The translations under genes and the position numbers were made by a program. Below the pieces are notes generated by a model. That model did no database searches. It was not told the DNA's origin and saw nothing but the letters and a program-made list of their open reading frames with translations. From NCBI GenBank assembly GCA_039720395.1, contig CM077833.1:27488271-27552270 (forward strand): a DNA stretch of 64,000 nt, in the 5' to 3' direction. The stretch is from Liquidambar formosana. Lineage: Eukaryota; Streptophyta; Magnoliopsida; Saxifragales; Altingiaceae. The stretch's first letter is position 1. Each line of letters starts with the position of its first letter. This document shows positions 43,875-55,234 of the stretch, in pieces.

Positions 43875-45160
43875 ATTTAATTAGGTCCCCTAGTTGCATC
43901 TACTTAATTATGGGGAAGCTAGGGTCCATGTCCATTTGTCCAATTGTCCCCTAGTCTGTGTTCTTGAAGACTACGGCTTTCTTATGTGTAGGAAGCCGCA
44001 CAAGTTAGGTATGTAGTTCAATCTAGGTCAAATATGATGTACGTACTATTAGCTCAAAATAAAAGTTTACCCTTTCCTTTAGTGCCATTTGACCCATATT
44101 ATCTGGGAAGTGGGTGTGTTAGTGCCATTTGACCATACTCTTGATCCAAAACAAAATCATGCATGACTTGGTTATATCCTTAAAACTTAAAAACACATTT
44201 TATTTTAGAATGTTAATTTCTTGGAGCATATAGTATTCTGCCACATCATAGGGAATTTTATTTTGAGTCAAAATATATTGGTCAAACAATATTTTTCTTA
44301 TTACGCAGGCCTTACTAATGATATATTGTTGAAAAGAAAGGGTGTAATATGGACAATACTAGAGTCGCAACTTTTATTTAAGTTTGTAAATCTGCAATAT
44401 TGTTTTAGAATGAAGAAACGCATGCAAGTAATCCTTTTGAGTTTCTTTTTGTGGGCTTGGTATATACGGAGTGAATGAAGTTCCAAAATGGTATCATGCC
44501 TCCATCTACCTCATAGCTCATGCAGTATTTTTGTCATTCTAACCCAATAGGACATGCTGTCGAAAGGCATGCGGACATGCAGACAATTTGTTTATTTATT
44601 TATTAATTCGGTCCGGTTCGAATCACCGGAATAAAGCCATTACAGAACAACGTCGAAGTCACCGTGGAGGTATATGACTTGGCAGGCCTTTTGGCTCTGA
44701 TGGGATAATCCGCACCAGATTTCGGTCTGGAGAAGTAAGAACTGTTTACGGTACACAAAAAGGGACAGAAGCCAATGAATTGGGCCATGCTTACTAGAAA
44801 TTAATGTGTTAGCCTGCGTTGCTTTTCTGATCGTTGCACCTTTTTACCTATTGACATGACAGTGCATTTTTTATTTTTATTTTTTTTCTAGTTTTGGGTT
44901 TCGCTACGTGTTTTGTGGTACATACAAAATAAAAATATTCCTTTGTAATTGACATGCGTCCAGTCTATCGGAAGAAGGTCTGCCCATCTATTTTGATTCT
45001 CTTTTAGGGGCTAAACCTTTACTTTCCTTTTTACCCAAAAAAAAATATAAAATAACCCTACTCTGTTTACCAAATTAATTAAAAGGGATAGTTATTGTAA
45101 CCCCTTAATGTTATTTGCTCACCCCATTTATTTTAATTTTTCAATGTTTTATGAGAAATA
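43875..45160. repeat. Type I 3' flank and duplicated block
   Basis: No gene. 43875-44545 matches 3086-3650, and 44407 is an uninserted Helitron site. 44560-45140 matches 25290-25860, 41700-42300 and 53820-54275. Confidence 0.7.
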
Positions 45161-45460
45161 AAAAAAGTTTTTATAAAAACTAGCCGCTTAATTTACTAAA
45201 AAACATCATTTTAAAAAAACTTTGGGAAAAAAAGTTTTTTTCAAAATGTGTCGTTTAAGTAAACTTTTTGGATAAAAATGAAACAAAAACTAAAATGACT
45301 AAAAAATCTACTTAAATGAAATATTTTAGAAAAACTTTATTCTACAACGTTGTTCAAATTGATGTTTTCTAGTGAATTATGCATTCAGTTTTTATGAAAA
45401 TATTTTGTATTTTATATAAAATTTTAAAAATTAAAATAAGTGGGGTGTGCAAATAATTTT
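45161..45460. mobile_element. Decayed hAT-type MITE
   Basis: The interior still resembles the GGGAACGG family (AAACATCATTTT.., CTACTTAAATGAAAT.., GTTGTTCAAATTGATGTTTTC), but neither terminus is preserved. Confidence 0.55.
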
Positions 45461-47225
45461 TTTTTTTTTGTCAAACAACGAGATGTCCGAATTGTTAAAA
45501 CCCGATTAATTAAAAGTTATGTATGACCGTCTTTTCTAACTAAACCCATTATGGGCGGGCCACATCTCCATTAAAGAAAATATGGCCCATAATTAAGCTT
45601 GAGCCTAAGTACCAGTTCTTTTCAGCTTAATGGGCCTGTGGTAGGATGGATTTGGTGTCAAGCTATACAAGGCTCAAGAAACGGTGTTGCAGCAAATTTT
45701 CCAAATTTACCTATCATCATTTGGAAGAAATGATGGTTGGAGGTGGAGAGAACAGCGGGTGTGGTAAAACAAAGGCTTACATGCATTAAAAAAAATAACT
45801 TTTTTTATATGATATATTTTTATAATAACAATACATTTTTACTTTGTAACAATGCAAAAAATAAATTTGCATAATTCTTTTGCGGGGTCTCTCTGCTAAC
45901 GATGATTGAATCTTTTCCACAAATTATGTAATTTTAGGTTATCCACATATAGCACTGGAACATTTCTCATGTTATCCATCTACTTTTCCTCATAAGGGGT
46001 CCTACAAATACCACGTGCTTATCTCTTGGACCATCCCACTAGAAGGGAACAAATATGTCATCTAAGAACATTTTCTTCCTACAAGTCTGAAGGCTTCAAA
46101 AAAAGTAAACCACGTGTCTGAACCTCATTCGTATACGTATCTCACTATAAGGTCATGTTTGCTTAGTTGGAATGGAATGGGTGGGAATGAAATATGATTT
46201 CATCCTTAAAATAGTCTGAAATGGAATAAGACTGGAATAAACATTGCAGAATGAATACCATTATAATTCATTACTACTGTTTGATTCCATTCTCATTTAA
46301 TTACCTGATCTAAACATGTTATTTGGAATGAATTAGAATGGGATTTCACTCCAACCGGATGAATATAGCCTAAATTTGACAAATTCTATAGCCGAGGGTA
46401 TGGATGCTCTCCCCTAATAATGGAAAAAGAAAAAAAGGATATAAAATCGGATGATCATGAATCATAAAATTCTTCCCAATCATCACATCCCAAGTCCCAT
46501 CCTAATCCTTTTTTTTATTTTTTATTTTTTAATCCTAATCTTGCTCATGGATACTTTTGTTAGGACAAATAGATTTGATTCTGTCCTGCGCGGTTCTTGT
46601 CTTCCTCCCTTCAATACCTTCTCCTTCTTGTTCTCTAAAAAAAAATTAAAAAAAAAATAAAAAGTAATTCTTTCAGAGGACTACACAGGAAAAAAGTTAT
46701 GCTCTTTCAGCACCTATTAAGAACATTCTTTCCCTAGTTGTCGAGGGGGCAGACAATTTTAATGCTTCTAGGTTCTTATAATGACACATGGAATAAAAAA
46801 TCAACACCCAAAATGTAAAAAGAGGAAAAAGAAAAATGGATGTCAACATTTACCAAAAAAATAAAAATAAAAATGGACGTCAACAATAAGGTTTATCATT
46901 TGTCATCCTTAATTGCATGAAAATGCTTTCCCAGTCGGTAGCCAGCTTGATTCTTACTTTTCTTAGAAGAGACTCAAACTTTGATATGGACTTAGCCTCC
47001 GACTATAATTTTAAAATAGTGGAAAATAGGGGAAAATAACCCAAAAATAGGAGAAAATGACGACCATCATCACAAATAAGAGTAAATTTAAAATAGTAGT
47101 ATTTCATAAATTTCAAAAAATAGTGGCATTGTTGATCCTATAACATAAACAATGGAAACTCCAACGGTTTTTAATATCCTCATTCACGGTGATGCATCTA
47201 TAACTTCAATATTATATATGCAAAG
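45461..47225. other. Intergenic; block end then unique sequence
   Basis: 45590-46090 matches 25850-26280. From about 46100 the sequence is unique in the window. 46150-46380 (TGTTTGCTTAGTTGGAATGG .. ACTCCAACCGGATGAATATAG) may be a MITE like the segment near 33490-33670. No gene supported. Confidence 0.6.
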
Positions 47226-47653
47226 TATATTAAAATTGCTTAATTCCATTTGAAGTTTTGGACGACTGAGTAGGTTGTAATTCAATTTCAAGTCTCAGAT
47301 TGGCCCTTGGTACAATCCCATCCTAAAAAGGAAGTGCAAAAAAAACTAATTTTTTTTCAGATGTTTATATAATTATTCTCTTAATCAAAATGAAGACCAC
47401 GCATGATCAATTTTTTTAATTCATAAGCAATCATATATATGTTAATTCTCTCAAGAATTGTCCGACTACATACACAAGACATAGGCAAAAGCATTATTGA
47501 AATTACAATCACATAAGGATCAGGAGAAAGTTAATAGCCAATGACCCGGGCCTAATGGCATTTTCCCATATGTGAGAAGATTTTGGATTCAAGTCTTTGG
47601 AAAGCTACATGGTGTTCTTGCTCCGTAATTAGAATCTCCCCCGGCCAACCCCC

Positions 47654-47684
<31 letters not shown>

Positions 47685-48009
47685 AAAAAAAAAAAAAAAA
47701 AAGGTTGAAAGTCATTAATATTCTTGCACTGGTCGGTTACTCCCAAACTTTAGTATGGATCTTTTGACCATGCTTTTTCTTAGCATATACTCCCTAAAAG
47801 ATTTACCACTGATTTTCCCCTCATATTCGCTTAAAAAGTGAGATTAAAAGATTGAATGGTCACCACTCACCATAGACATATGATTCGATCCGAGTTAGGA
47901 AAGTGATTTTAGGTTAAATTATTTAAGCGATTGAAAAAATTGAATTTAGGAGATAGATTTTATGTTGTTTGGTCTTCTAGCAAAATTTCAATACCATAAT
48001 TTAATCATA
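47226..48009. repeat. Duplicated block (matches start of window)
   Basis: 47226-47535 matches 1-310, and 47703-48005 matches the upstream flanks of other type II genes. No gene. Confidence 0.75.
47540..47702 (+). mobile_element. SINE-like copy with 26-C and long A tail
   Basis: Same family as 311-470: GGCCTAATGGCA (A-box-like), GGATTCAAGTC (47585-47595, B-box-like), body, then 26 C (47649-47674) and about 28 A. Confidence 0.55.
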
Positions 48010-48454
48010 TTGGCACCGTTTGGTTTCACTTTTTAAAAAATCTTTTTTTAATTAGGAAAAATCATTTTTTTACTCTCTTGCTAGCTTTTCGCTTTTAAGT
48101 AGATGCAATAGAAGTAAAAGTACGTTTGATAAAATTGATTTCGCTGGTACTCTTTTGGATGTAATGAGAAACTTTACTAAATCATCGTTGTTCAAATGGA
48201 AGCTTATGACAGGCACAACCTTTCTTGATTGCAAATTTTTTGAGTTAAGGTCAAACTCATCCAAAAGATAAAAATGACTTTTAAGGGCAAATCTTCATTG
48301 CGTTTGCTTAAAATCAAATATTTTGCTTTTTAATTTCTAGAAGTTCTTTTTATTTCCTTTAATTAAACAGTTCTTTCTGCTTTTACAACTTTTTACTTTC
48401 AAAAACAAAAAGAAATTTTAAAATAAGTGCAACCAAACAGTGGCACAATGCCAA
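48010..48454. mobile_element. MITE, TTGGCACCGTTTGG family
   Basis: Left end TTGGCACCGTTTGGTTTCAC and right end GTGCAACCAAACAGTGGCAC..CCAA are inverted. The flanking sequence continues as in the uninserted copies (AATCATAATCTTTTC near 4120 and 35110). Related segments lie at 28330 and 60058. The superfamily is not assigned. Confidence 0.7.
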
Positions 48455-49465
48455 TATTTTCTTTCGAATCTATAAGTCCTTTTTCGTCTAATCAATTTGG
48501 TCACTCATTTCGAATCTGTCAACCATGTAATCTGTTATCCTATTATACTGGCCTTTTCATTTCAAGATTATCCTAGTCAAGAGTCTAGCTTCCTGTCCAC
48601 TTCAGAGACAAGCCACCACACTACACTAGTCCACTTGGCTATATCCGAGAAGCGAGCCTCTTGCATCAACCTTTAGACCGAAAGATTTTGTATGTAAATT
48701 AATTTTTAAAGAAAGTTTTGTGGTAGAAGAAAATGATAAAATCGATGCCAAAAATGGCATTATTTGTCAACTTGCTACAAATTGATTATCAATTTTCTTT
48801 CTTTGGTATTAATTTAAGAAGTGTTCAACAAAAGGTAATTTTCTCAATTACAAATTTACAATTCAGGAATAATTAGGATTAGCAAAGCAAAATTTTGTAG
48901 TTTACCCTTATTTTTATTTGGATAAATTGTAGACAACCCCTTATGTTTTAATTTTACCAATGTGACCTTGAGCTCATTTGAGAGTTTTTTGAGCTTAACG
49001 GTAAAAGTAAATATGATGCAATGCGATAGGGGTTTGGGTTGGAAGAGAAAGAGAGGATATTTTTTATAATTACCTGTGTCACGTGAGTAACACGTGACTA
49101 TTTTCCGTCAATTTTCATCAATAACGAGTAACAATGAGACACAATGATAAAAATTAAAATATAAAAAAACACATTAATAAAATTAAAATATAAGAGATTA
49201 TCTGCTGAACCTTACTTCAGTGATTATCTGCAATTTACATTTTTTATTTCTGTGTTTGTTGGTGCTAAAAGAACAAGTGTCTCACCTAATATCTTAACAT
49301 CTTGACTAGTCAGTCAAGGATATGGACGAATTTTACAACAGTAGCCCCACCAACGCAAAACGACAACAAATCATCACACATGCTGCAACCAAAAGCAAGA
49401 GCCTTCCGCTTCCCGTCCAATTTTTGAGTTCTCAAATTAATTCGGTCTACACCCCTAATTTTTAG
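48455..49465. other. Upstream flank, then replaced unique segment
   Basis: 48455-48688 matches other type II upstream blocks. At CTTTAGACCGAAAG the match ends, and about 775 bases (48690-49465) of different sequence follow before the match resumes inside the promoter MITE. Part of it (48765-48845) resembles, inverted, the Helitron repeat near 23920-24020. 48910-49245 has weakly inverted ends (AAATTGTAGACAACC.. / ..ATTATCTGCAATTT). No gene. Confidence 0.6.
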
Positions 49466-49581
49466 TATGAAGTTAGGTAGTAATTTGTATTAAAATATAA
49501 TTATTTGTCTGTAACCAGACCAATCTGTAATTCCTTAGGTCACCTCTGCTTGTGTGCCCACATTTTGGATCACAAAGGCTC

Positions 49582-49666
49582 AAACAGTGAGATTAAGATA
49601 AGTTGGAATTAGGATAAAGGTGAACATGAAGAAGTGCACGAGGCTGGCTCTCTCTCTATTTATAAA
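49582..49666 (+). promoter_or_regulatory. Core promoter of type II gene (copy 3), altered TATA
   Basis: AAACAGTG 49582-49589, GATAAG 49597-49602. The TATA region reads TATTTATAAA (usable TATAAA at 49661-49666) instead of TATATATAAA. Confidence 0.7.
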
Positions 49667-49779
49667 CCCTTATTTTTACATTCTCATCATCATACAGGCA
49701 TACAGCAGGCAGGCTCTCTGATCAGCACAGCCCCCTTTCTAACACCAACAGAATCACTCCAAATTCTTGGCGAATTAAC

Positions 49780-50061
49780 ATGCCTGTTTTCTCTAGGTCA
49801 AATGTGCCCAAGTGCCACTATGTGGCTTTGACAAAATGTGATCTGAAGGAACTGTTTAGGCGTCATGACACCAACGGCGATGGCCGCCTGGACAAGGAAG
49901 AGCTCAAGAAGGCCTTCAAAAGCCTGGGTTCACGTCTCCCCCCTTTTCGAGCTTCCCGTGGCCTTCACCATGCAGACAGCAATGGAGATGGATACGTGAG
50001 CGAAAACGAGATGGACGATCTTGTAAACTACGCTTCCGAATTGGGATATACCCTAAAATAA
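49780..50061 (+). CDS. Small two-EF-hand Ca2+-binding protein, type II (copy 3)
   Basis: Predicted 93 residues. Loop 1 is DTNGDGRLDKEE and loop 2 is DSNGDGYVSENE, both canonical, so this is the most intact type II copy. The first 20 codons differ from the 5382 copy at about 15 of 60 bases, almost all replacements (two new Cys, loss of His/Pro). The following 222 bases differ at about two. The upstream region is rearranged (left half of the promoter MITE replaced). Probable soluble Ca2+ sensor or buffer. Confidence 0.88.
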   Translation: MPVFSRSNVPKCHYVALTKCDLKELFRRHDTNGDGRLDKEELKKAFKSLGSRLPPFRASRGLHHADSNGDGYVSENEMDDLVNYASELGYTLK

Positions 50062-50448
50062 TCCTACTTAGTTGTACACTCTATATATATAGTTTGTGTA
50101 CGTACTTGCAAACTGCAGCTGTCTCTGTGTAAGAACACTCATAGGATGTAGGAAGCCGCAGATCTGTTGGCCGGGTGTGTAATTCAATCTCAATATATAT
50201 GATGGATAATTATCATGTTTGAGTTGCTCGATCGCAAAATGTCTATCCTTTTCTTTTGTTTGGTTTAATTTCAAAATCTCTCTCTCCTTGGTCAAGCTGT
50301 CACATCATTTGGGCAAATGAGTTGCTCCATGTGGAAAATGTCAAAGAGCTCGATATATTGTCCAAATTTATTTGTTCAACTAATGCTGGCAGTTATAAGC
50401 CACATGGGATCGATATGAATATATCATTATTTCTTAATAAAATTTTTT

Positions 50449-50548
50449 GGAGGAATTACAGATAGGTCCAGCTATGGGCAAACAATTACATCTCAATTGT
50501 ACTGACCTGTAATTGTTTGCCTGTTACCGGACCTATCTATAATTCCCC
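50449..50548. mobile_element. Palindromic MITE, 3' side, internally shortened
   Basis: Same ends as 37828-37988 but the central spacer is deleted, leaving about 100 bp. Confidence 0.75.
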
Positions 50549-51399
50549 AAAATTTTTATTGGTTAACCTAGCTGCCGTATCACTTGGCCAGACAAGTATG
50601 GGCAAATGAGTTAGGTTATATATCATTGCTCCACTAATATAACTGTAACTATGCTGCATTTAATTTTCTTTTAGATGACTATGCCAAGTTATTGGGTTTG
50701 CCCTAAGAAAGAAAAAAAAATCTCATCGTTATACAGTTTTGCTCTGGTGCATGTGGAAGCAATGGGACAAATAAAAGTCACTTTCCTACCATATGGCATA
50801 CATTATCAATCGTTAATTTAAAAACTATGATGTCCATTCCATTATTTCTTTCCCCAACTTCTTTGAAAGGTCTCATGCCTTTCATCAAATTGAATTTCTT
50901 TGATTAGTTTAATGGCTAGAAAATATTCCGTCGTTTTAATTTTGCACGGGTGCTGTCTTTGATAGGTCTCATCCCATCTTGTGTGACAATTCTTTGATTA
51001 AACACTGCCACGTGGTGTGATTAAAAATGGTCCAATTATATGTGACTGAACGATTTCTGTTTTATTTTTGTATAAATAGATACTGTAAATGACTAAAAAA
51101 TTTTACTTAAACAATAATATTTGAAAAAAAAATTTTCCTTCAAAATTATTTAATATGATTTTTTCTAAAAAACAATATCAATAATTTTCATAAAAACTTT
51201 TTATATATTACATAAACTCTTGAGAAGTTTTAAATAAATGAGGGTACAAAAAAAATGGTTGAAAAGGTATAGCAGGTTTTTCTATTTAAGCCCAGTAGGC
51301 CAGTATCCGCCGAGTAATGGAGACGAACTTAAATGCAAGTTCTTTTCAGCTTAATGGACCTATAATGGGCTCACAAACCTCGGGTAGAAGGTCAAGCTA
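50549..51399. repeat. Type II 3' flank
   Basis: No gene. It matches 37989-38912. 50915-50935 is a second uninserted Ty3/gypsy target. Ends in TCAAGCTA (51392-51399), target of the next MITE. Confidence 0.7.
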
Positions 51400-51795
51400 G
51401 GGAACGGCCATTGCAACTCCACCTTTTTATCATACTCTCTTTCGTTTTGGTTTTTAAAATTTTATACAAAATATAAAAGGTTTTTACAAAAATCGGTTGT
51501 TTTGTCCACTAGAAAGCATTATTTTGAATAATTTTGTAGAAAAAGGTTTTTCCAAAATCTATCGTTTAAGTATACTTTTTGGCAAAAAATGAAATAAAGA
51601 CTATAAATAGCTAAAAAGTCTACTTAAATGATAGATTTTGAAAAAACCTTTTTCTACAAAGTTGTTCAAAATGATGTTTTCTAGTAGTCCTCACGGTTGG
51701 TTTTCGTAAAAACCTTTTATATTTTGCATAAAACCTTAAAAACCTAAAGGATAGGGGGTGTGATTAAAAAGTGGGGTTGCCATAGCCGTTTCTAG
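51400..51795. mobile_element. hAT-type MITE with 8-bp duplication
   Basis: Starts GGGAACGGCCATTGCAACTC and ends near GTTGCCATAGCCGTTTC. TCAAGCTA flanks both sides (51392-51399, 51796-51803). Shares its site with 18646 and 38913. Confidence 0.83.
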
Positions 51796-51814
51796 TCAAG
51801 CTATATAAGGGTCC

Positions 51815-52180
51815 AGATATTGCAACCCCTTCAAGTTATCCCCTCACCCCACAAATTTTAATTTTTTAAAGTTTTGGAAAAATATAAAAGGCTTTTATGA
51901 AAAGTGGCTGTGTACTCTATTAGAAAGCATCATTTTGAATAACTTTGCAAAAGAAAGTTTTTCCAAAATCTATAGTTTTATTGGTGGCCAAAAATGAAAT
52001 AAAGACTATAAATGGCCAAAAGTCTATTTAAATGATAGATTTTGGAAAAACTTTCTTCTGCAAAGTTGTTTAAAATGATGTTTTCTAGTGTACTACCTAG
52101 CCACTTTTCATAAAAATCTTTTATATTTTTCTTAAACTTATAAAAATTAAAATTAATGAGGTGGAAAGATCACTTGAGAA
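51815..52180. mobile_element. Second, diverged MITE of the same type
   Basis: Inverted ends ATATTGCAACCCCTTCAAGT and GAGAAGGGGTTACAATAT. The interior shares AAAGCATCATTTTGAATAAC and CTTTCTTCTGCAAAGTTGTT with the GGGAACGG family. Termini differ, so it may be a related subfamily. Confidence 0.7.
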
Positions 52181-53144
52181 GGGGTTACAATATCCAAATC
52201 CGGCTATATAAATAAACTGCCATTTTTCTCATGTTTAGTCTTGAATTTTCCACATGATTTTATAAGTCCACGTTTAGATGGATTGGGTCTTGATCGAGTT
52301 GGCCCAACATTTGGACTAAATTGAGAGAGCAAAGACCCTTTCGTTTTATTAACAAACATATATGTATGTTCCTTGGGAAACAACCTCATAGTTAATACTC
52401 AAACATGACCCATGCCAAAGCATTATTAAGATCTAGTACATAGTTACTAAAGTTGCAATTCAGATAGCACGTCTCTCCCTTAAGGGAAGGGTTTAAGAGA
52501 GAATTTAGTTTCAAAATTTTTTTTTTTTTTTTGCATACATGTGTAATAGAAGGGGTTATAGGAAAAGGGATGAATTACCCTTGTACGTTATGTAGTCCAA
52601 TGAATAATTAGATTCTCTTATTTATTTATAATATAGAAAAATAAATAAATAAAAATTACAATCGCATAAGAATAAACAATCTCAGTCAGATCAACACGTG
52701 TTGATATAAGTTATATTAATACCATGCATTAGGGGTCATACCTGGTGCATTAACCGAATATATCATGTAATTCAAGAATTCATTAAGTTTCCCCCAATGC
52801 GAGTAAAGATATAAGTTATATTATCGCGTTCTTAACCATAGTCCTAAAGATAAAGTGGAAGGGCAAGTCTGATAAATTTTTTTCTTATTTATTCATTTTT
52901 TTTTTTTTTTACAAATCCGTTTTGTTCTTGTTTCTTTTCAAATCTGTCAATTTAATGTAATTATCTTGGAACATTTCTCGAGTAAACTATAGGTTATCCA
53001 GACATAGCAACCGAACATTTTTTATGTCACCCGTCCACTTCTCCTCAGATAAGGGTCCTACAAACACCATGTGCTCATCTCTTGGACCATCCCAGTAAAA
53101 GGGATGGAATATGTTTTCCACATTGCTGAGAAGCCCCTTAATTT
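52181..53144. other. Intergenic
   Basis: No supported gene. 52260-52340 is distantly like 31040-31110. 53000-53110 resembles 20220-20310 and 40545-40625 (CTCAGATAAGGGTCCTACAAACA). The remainder is AT-rich and unassigned. Confidence 0.55.
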
Positions 53145-53819
53145 TGAGAGCATCTCCAGCCATGTGAGCTAAATTAGGTGTACTATATATTGCTATTTTA
53201 GCACATGCTAAAGTGCCAAATGTTATAATTTAGCACAATATGCTCCAATGATGCAAATAAATGTAGTGTGCTATGTTTTGCCACAACTTCAACTCTTTTC
53301 ACAGATTTAAGGTCTCGTAAGATAATGAATGAAGTATATCGTAGATCAAATGCAATGTTACTTGAGTGGGATGAATGAGTTAAAAAAAAAAAAAAAAGGG
53401 AATGTTTTCTGATTTTTTTTTTATTTTTTTTTTTATATATAAGATTTCAATTTTATTTTTGAAAATATTGTATTTATTTATGGGTTGTTTGGTTATTGAG
53501 AAAATTTTGAACGAAAAATAGAGAAAAAGAAGTTACTGGTGTGTTTGATTGTTAAGAAATGAAAGAAAAACTAACATGACAAATATAGCAAAAGCGACCA
53601 ACGAAAGTTGGCTTGAGTGGAAGGGGCTCTAGTCGCTGAAGTAAGAGGTTTCGGGTTCGAGCCCTTGTGAATGCAGAAAACTTTCTTGGGAGAGGTCCCC
53701 GCTTCGGCGCCCGACCATACCTCGGAGGATTAGTGCTAGGCGAAGCCTAGGGACACCTTGGGAAACAAAAAAAAATAGCAAAAGCGGACATGGCAAATAT
53801 GGCAGATTGGATTATATTT
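53145..53819. other. Segment replacing a type I locus, with SINE
   Basis: In the two paralogous blocks this position holds a type I ghost. Here it is replaced by about 675 bases. These start with GAGCATCTCCAGCCATGTGA, a motif common at plant MITE ends, and include the SINE at 53597-53774. No EF-hand remnant is seen. Confidence 0.6.
53597..53774 (+). mobile_element. tRNA-derived SINE with target duplication
   Basis: A-box-like GGCTTGAGTGGAAGG and B-box GGGTTCGAGCCC, a family body (CCCCGCTTCGGCGCCCGACC) and a short A tail. ATAGCAAAAGCG flanks both sides (53585-53596, 53775-53786). Confidence 0.85.
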
Positions 53820-54469
53820 TTTATTTTTGTTAATTCGGTCCGGACCGAATCACTAGAATGAAGCCATTACAGAACAACGTCGAAGTCACCGGGAAGGTTT
53901 ATGGGCCTTTTGGTGGCTCAACTCTGATGGGATAATCCGGACCAGATTTCGGTTCAAGACTGAGAAGTGATTACTGTTTACGGTACATGAAAAGTTGGAG
54001 AAGCCAATAGTTGGGCTATGTTTAGAAGAAACGTGCTAGCCTCAGTTGCTTTTCTGATCGACGGAGCGTTGCACCTTTTTACCTACGCACATGACAGTGC
54101 TTTTTTATTTTTGTTTTAGCCACGTGTTTGTGACACGTTCAAATTTTTTTTTTTGTTTTGGTAATAGACATGTGTTGTGTTTATAGGAAGAAGGGGCTAA
54201 ACGTCTACTTCACTTCAAAAAAAAAAAAAAAAAAAAAAAAACCTACTTTCTTTACCAAATTAATTAAAAAAGATACTCCCTCCGTCCCTAAAAGATAGGC
54301 AAAATTTTCAACTTTTTGTGTCCCAAAATGATAGGCCATTTTGAAAAATCAAACCATAAAATTATTTGACTTTCCTATTATACCCTTTGTTTTGTTAAAA
54401 ATTTCAGGGGTAAAGCCAGTTATCCCCTTTTAATTTCATTTCCTTCCTTCTCTCCACTCTCCCCTCCCG

Positions 54470-54980
54470 CCATTCCTCTCTCTCTCTCTCTCGCCTTCCT
54501 CGTCCCAGATCTGGCTTTCGTGCACACCGGCAGTTCCCCCACCACCGGTGCAGGCGCAGAGGTGCCAGATCAACCGTCGCTGCCGCTGCTGCTCCGCCCT
54601 AGCTTCCACCGAAAGCCCCTGCTAACTGGAAAGCAAGCTAGTTGTGCAGTTCCCCCATTTCCCCCCAAAACCCAGAACTACAGCGTGTCCCCAATTCCCC
54701 TGCCGCTACCGCTGCCCCTGCCGCTGCTCCCCTTTGACCTCCCGTCGGAGACCCCTTTCCCCTGCCGCTGCTCCATCTCTCTCTCGGGTTTCCCCTGCTG
54801 CTGCCACTGCTCAAGGTTACCCTGTCGCTGTTCCATCCCTTTCTCTCGGGTTCCCCTGCCGCTGCTCCATCTCTCTCTCGGGTTCCCCGACGTTGGCATC
54901 ACCCTCAAACCATCTCCCCCAAATCCAAACCCCCATCCAAATCCCGAGTCCCCATTGATCTCGAATGACCCTCCCCAATG
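54470..54980. repeat. GC-rich segment inside mariner element
   Basis: CT microsatellite (54477-54493), then GC-rich sequence with about four copies of CTGCCGCTGCTCCATCTCTC-like units (54690-54890). Open frames in several phases (e.g. 54520-54981 +) are Pro/Leu-rich and reflect base composition; none is supported as a gene. The composition is unlike the rest of the element, so it may be captured DNA. Confidence 0.6.
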
Positions 54981-55234
54981 ATTTATTGAATACATGAACG
55001 AGACAGACAAAGAGAGGGAGAAAGCTAGATTGAAGAAGGAGATTAACCCAGCTTGAAAAATTATAAGATTGTTGATTTGAGATGGAAAAAATTGAAGATT
55101 GGAAGTCGAGAAAATTGAGGAAAGAAGACAAGAAAATAAAACATGCTATTCACATTGCAACAAACATATTTTCCATATTTACATTAGTACAACCAGATTT
55201 TCCTTTATACAAAAAACCAAAAAACAAAAGCACT

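Noticed and set aside
54520..54981. 153-codon Pro/Leu-rich frame and overlapping frames
   Set aside because: Produced by GC-rich CCGCTGC repeats inside the mariner element; no domain and open in other phases too.
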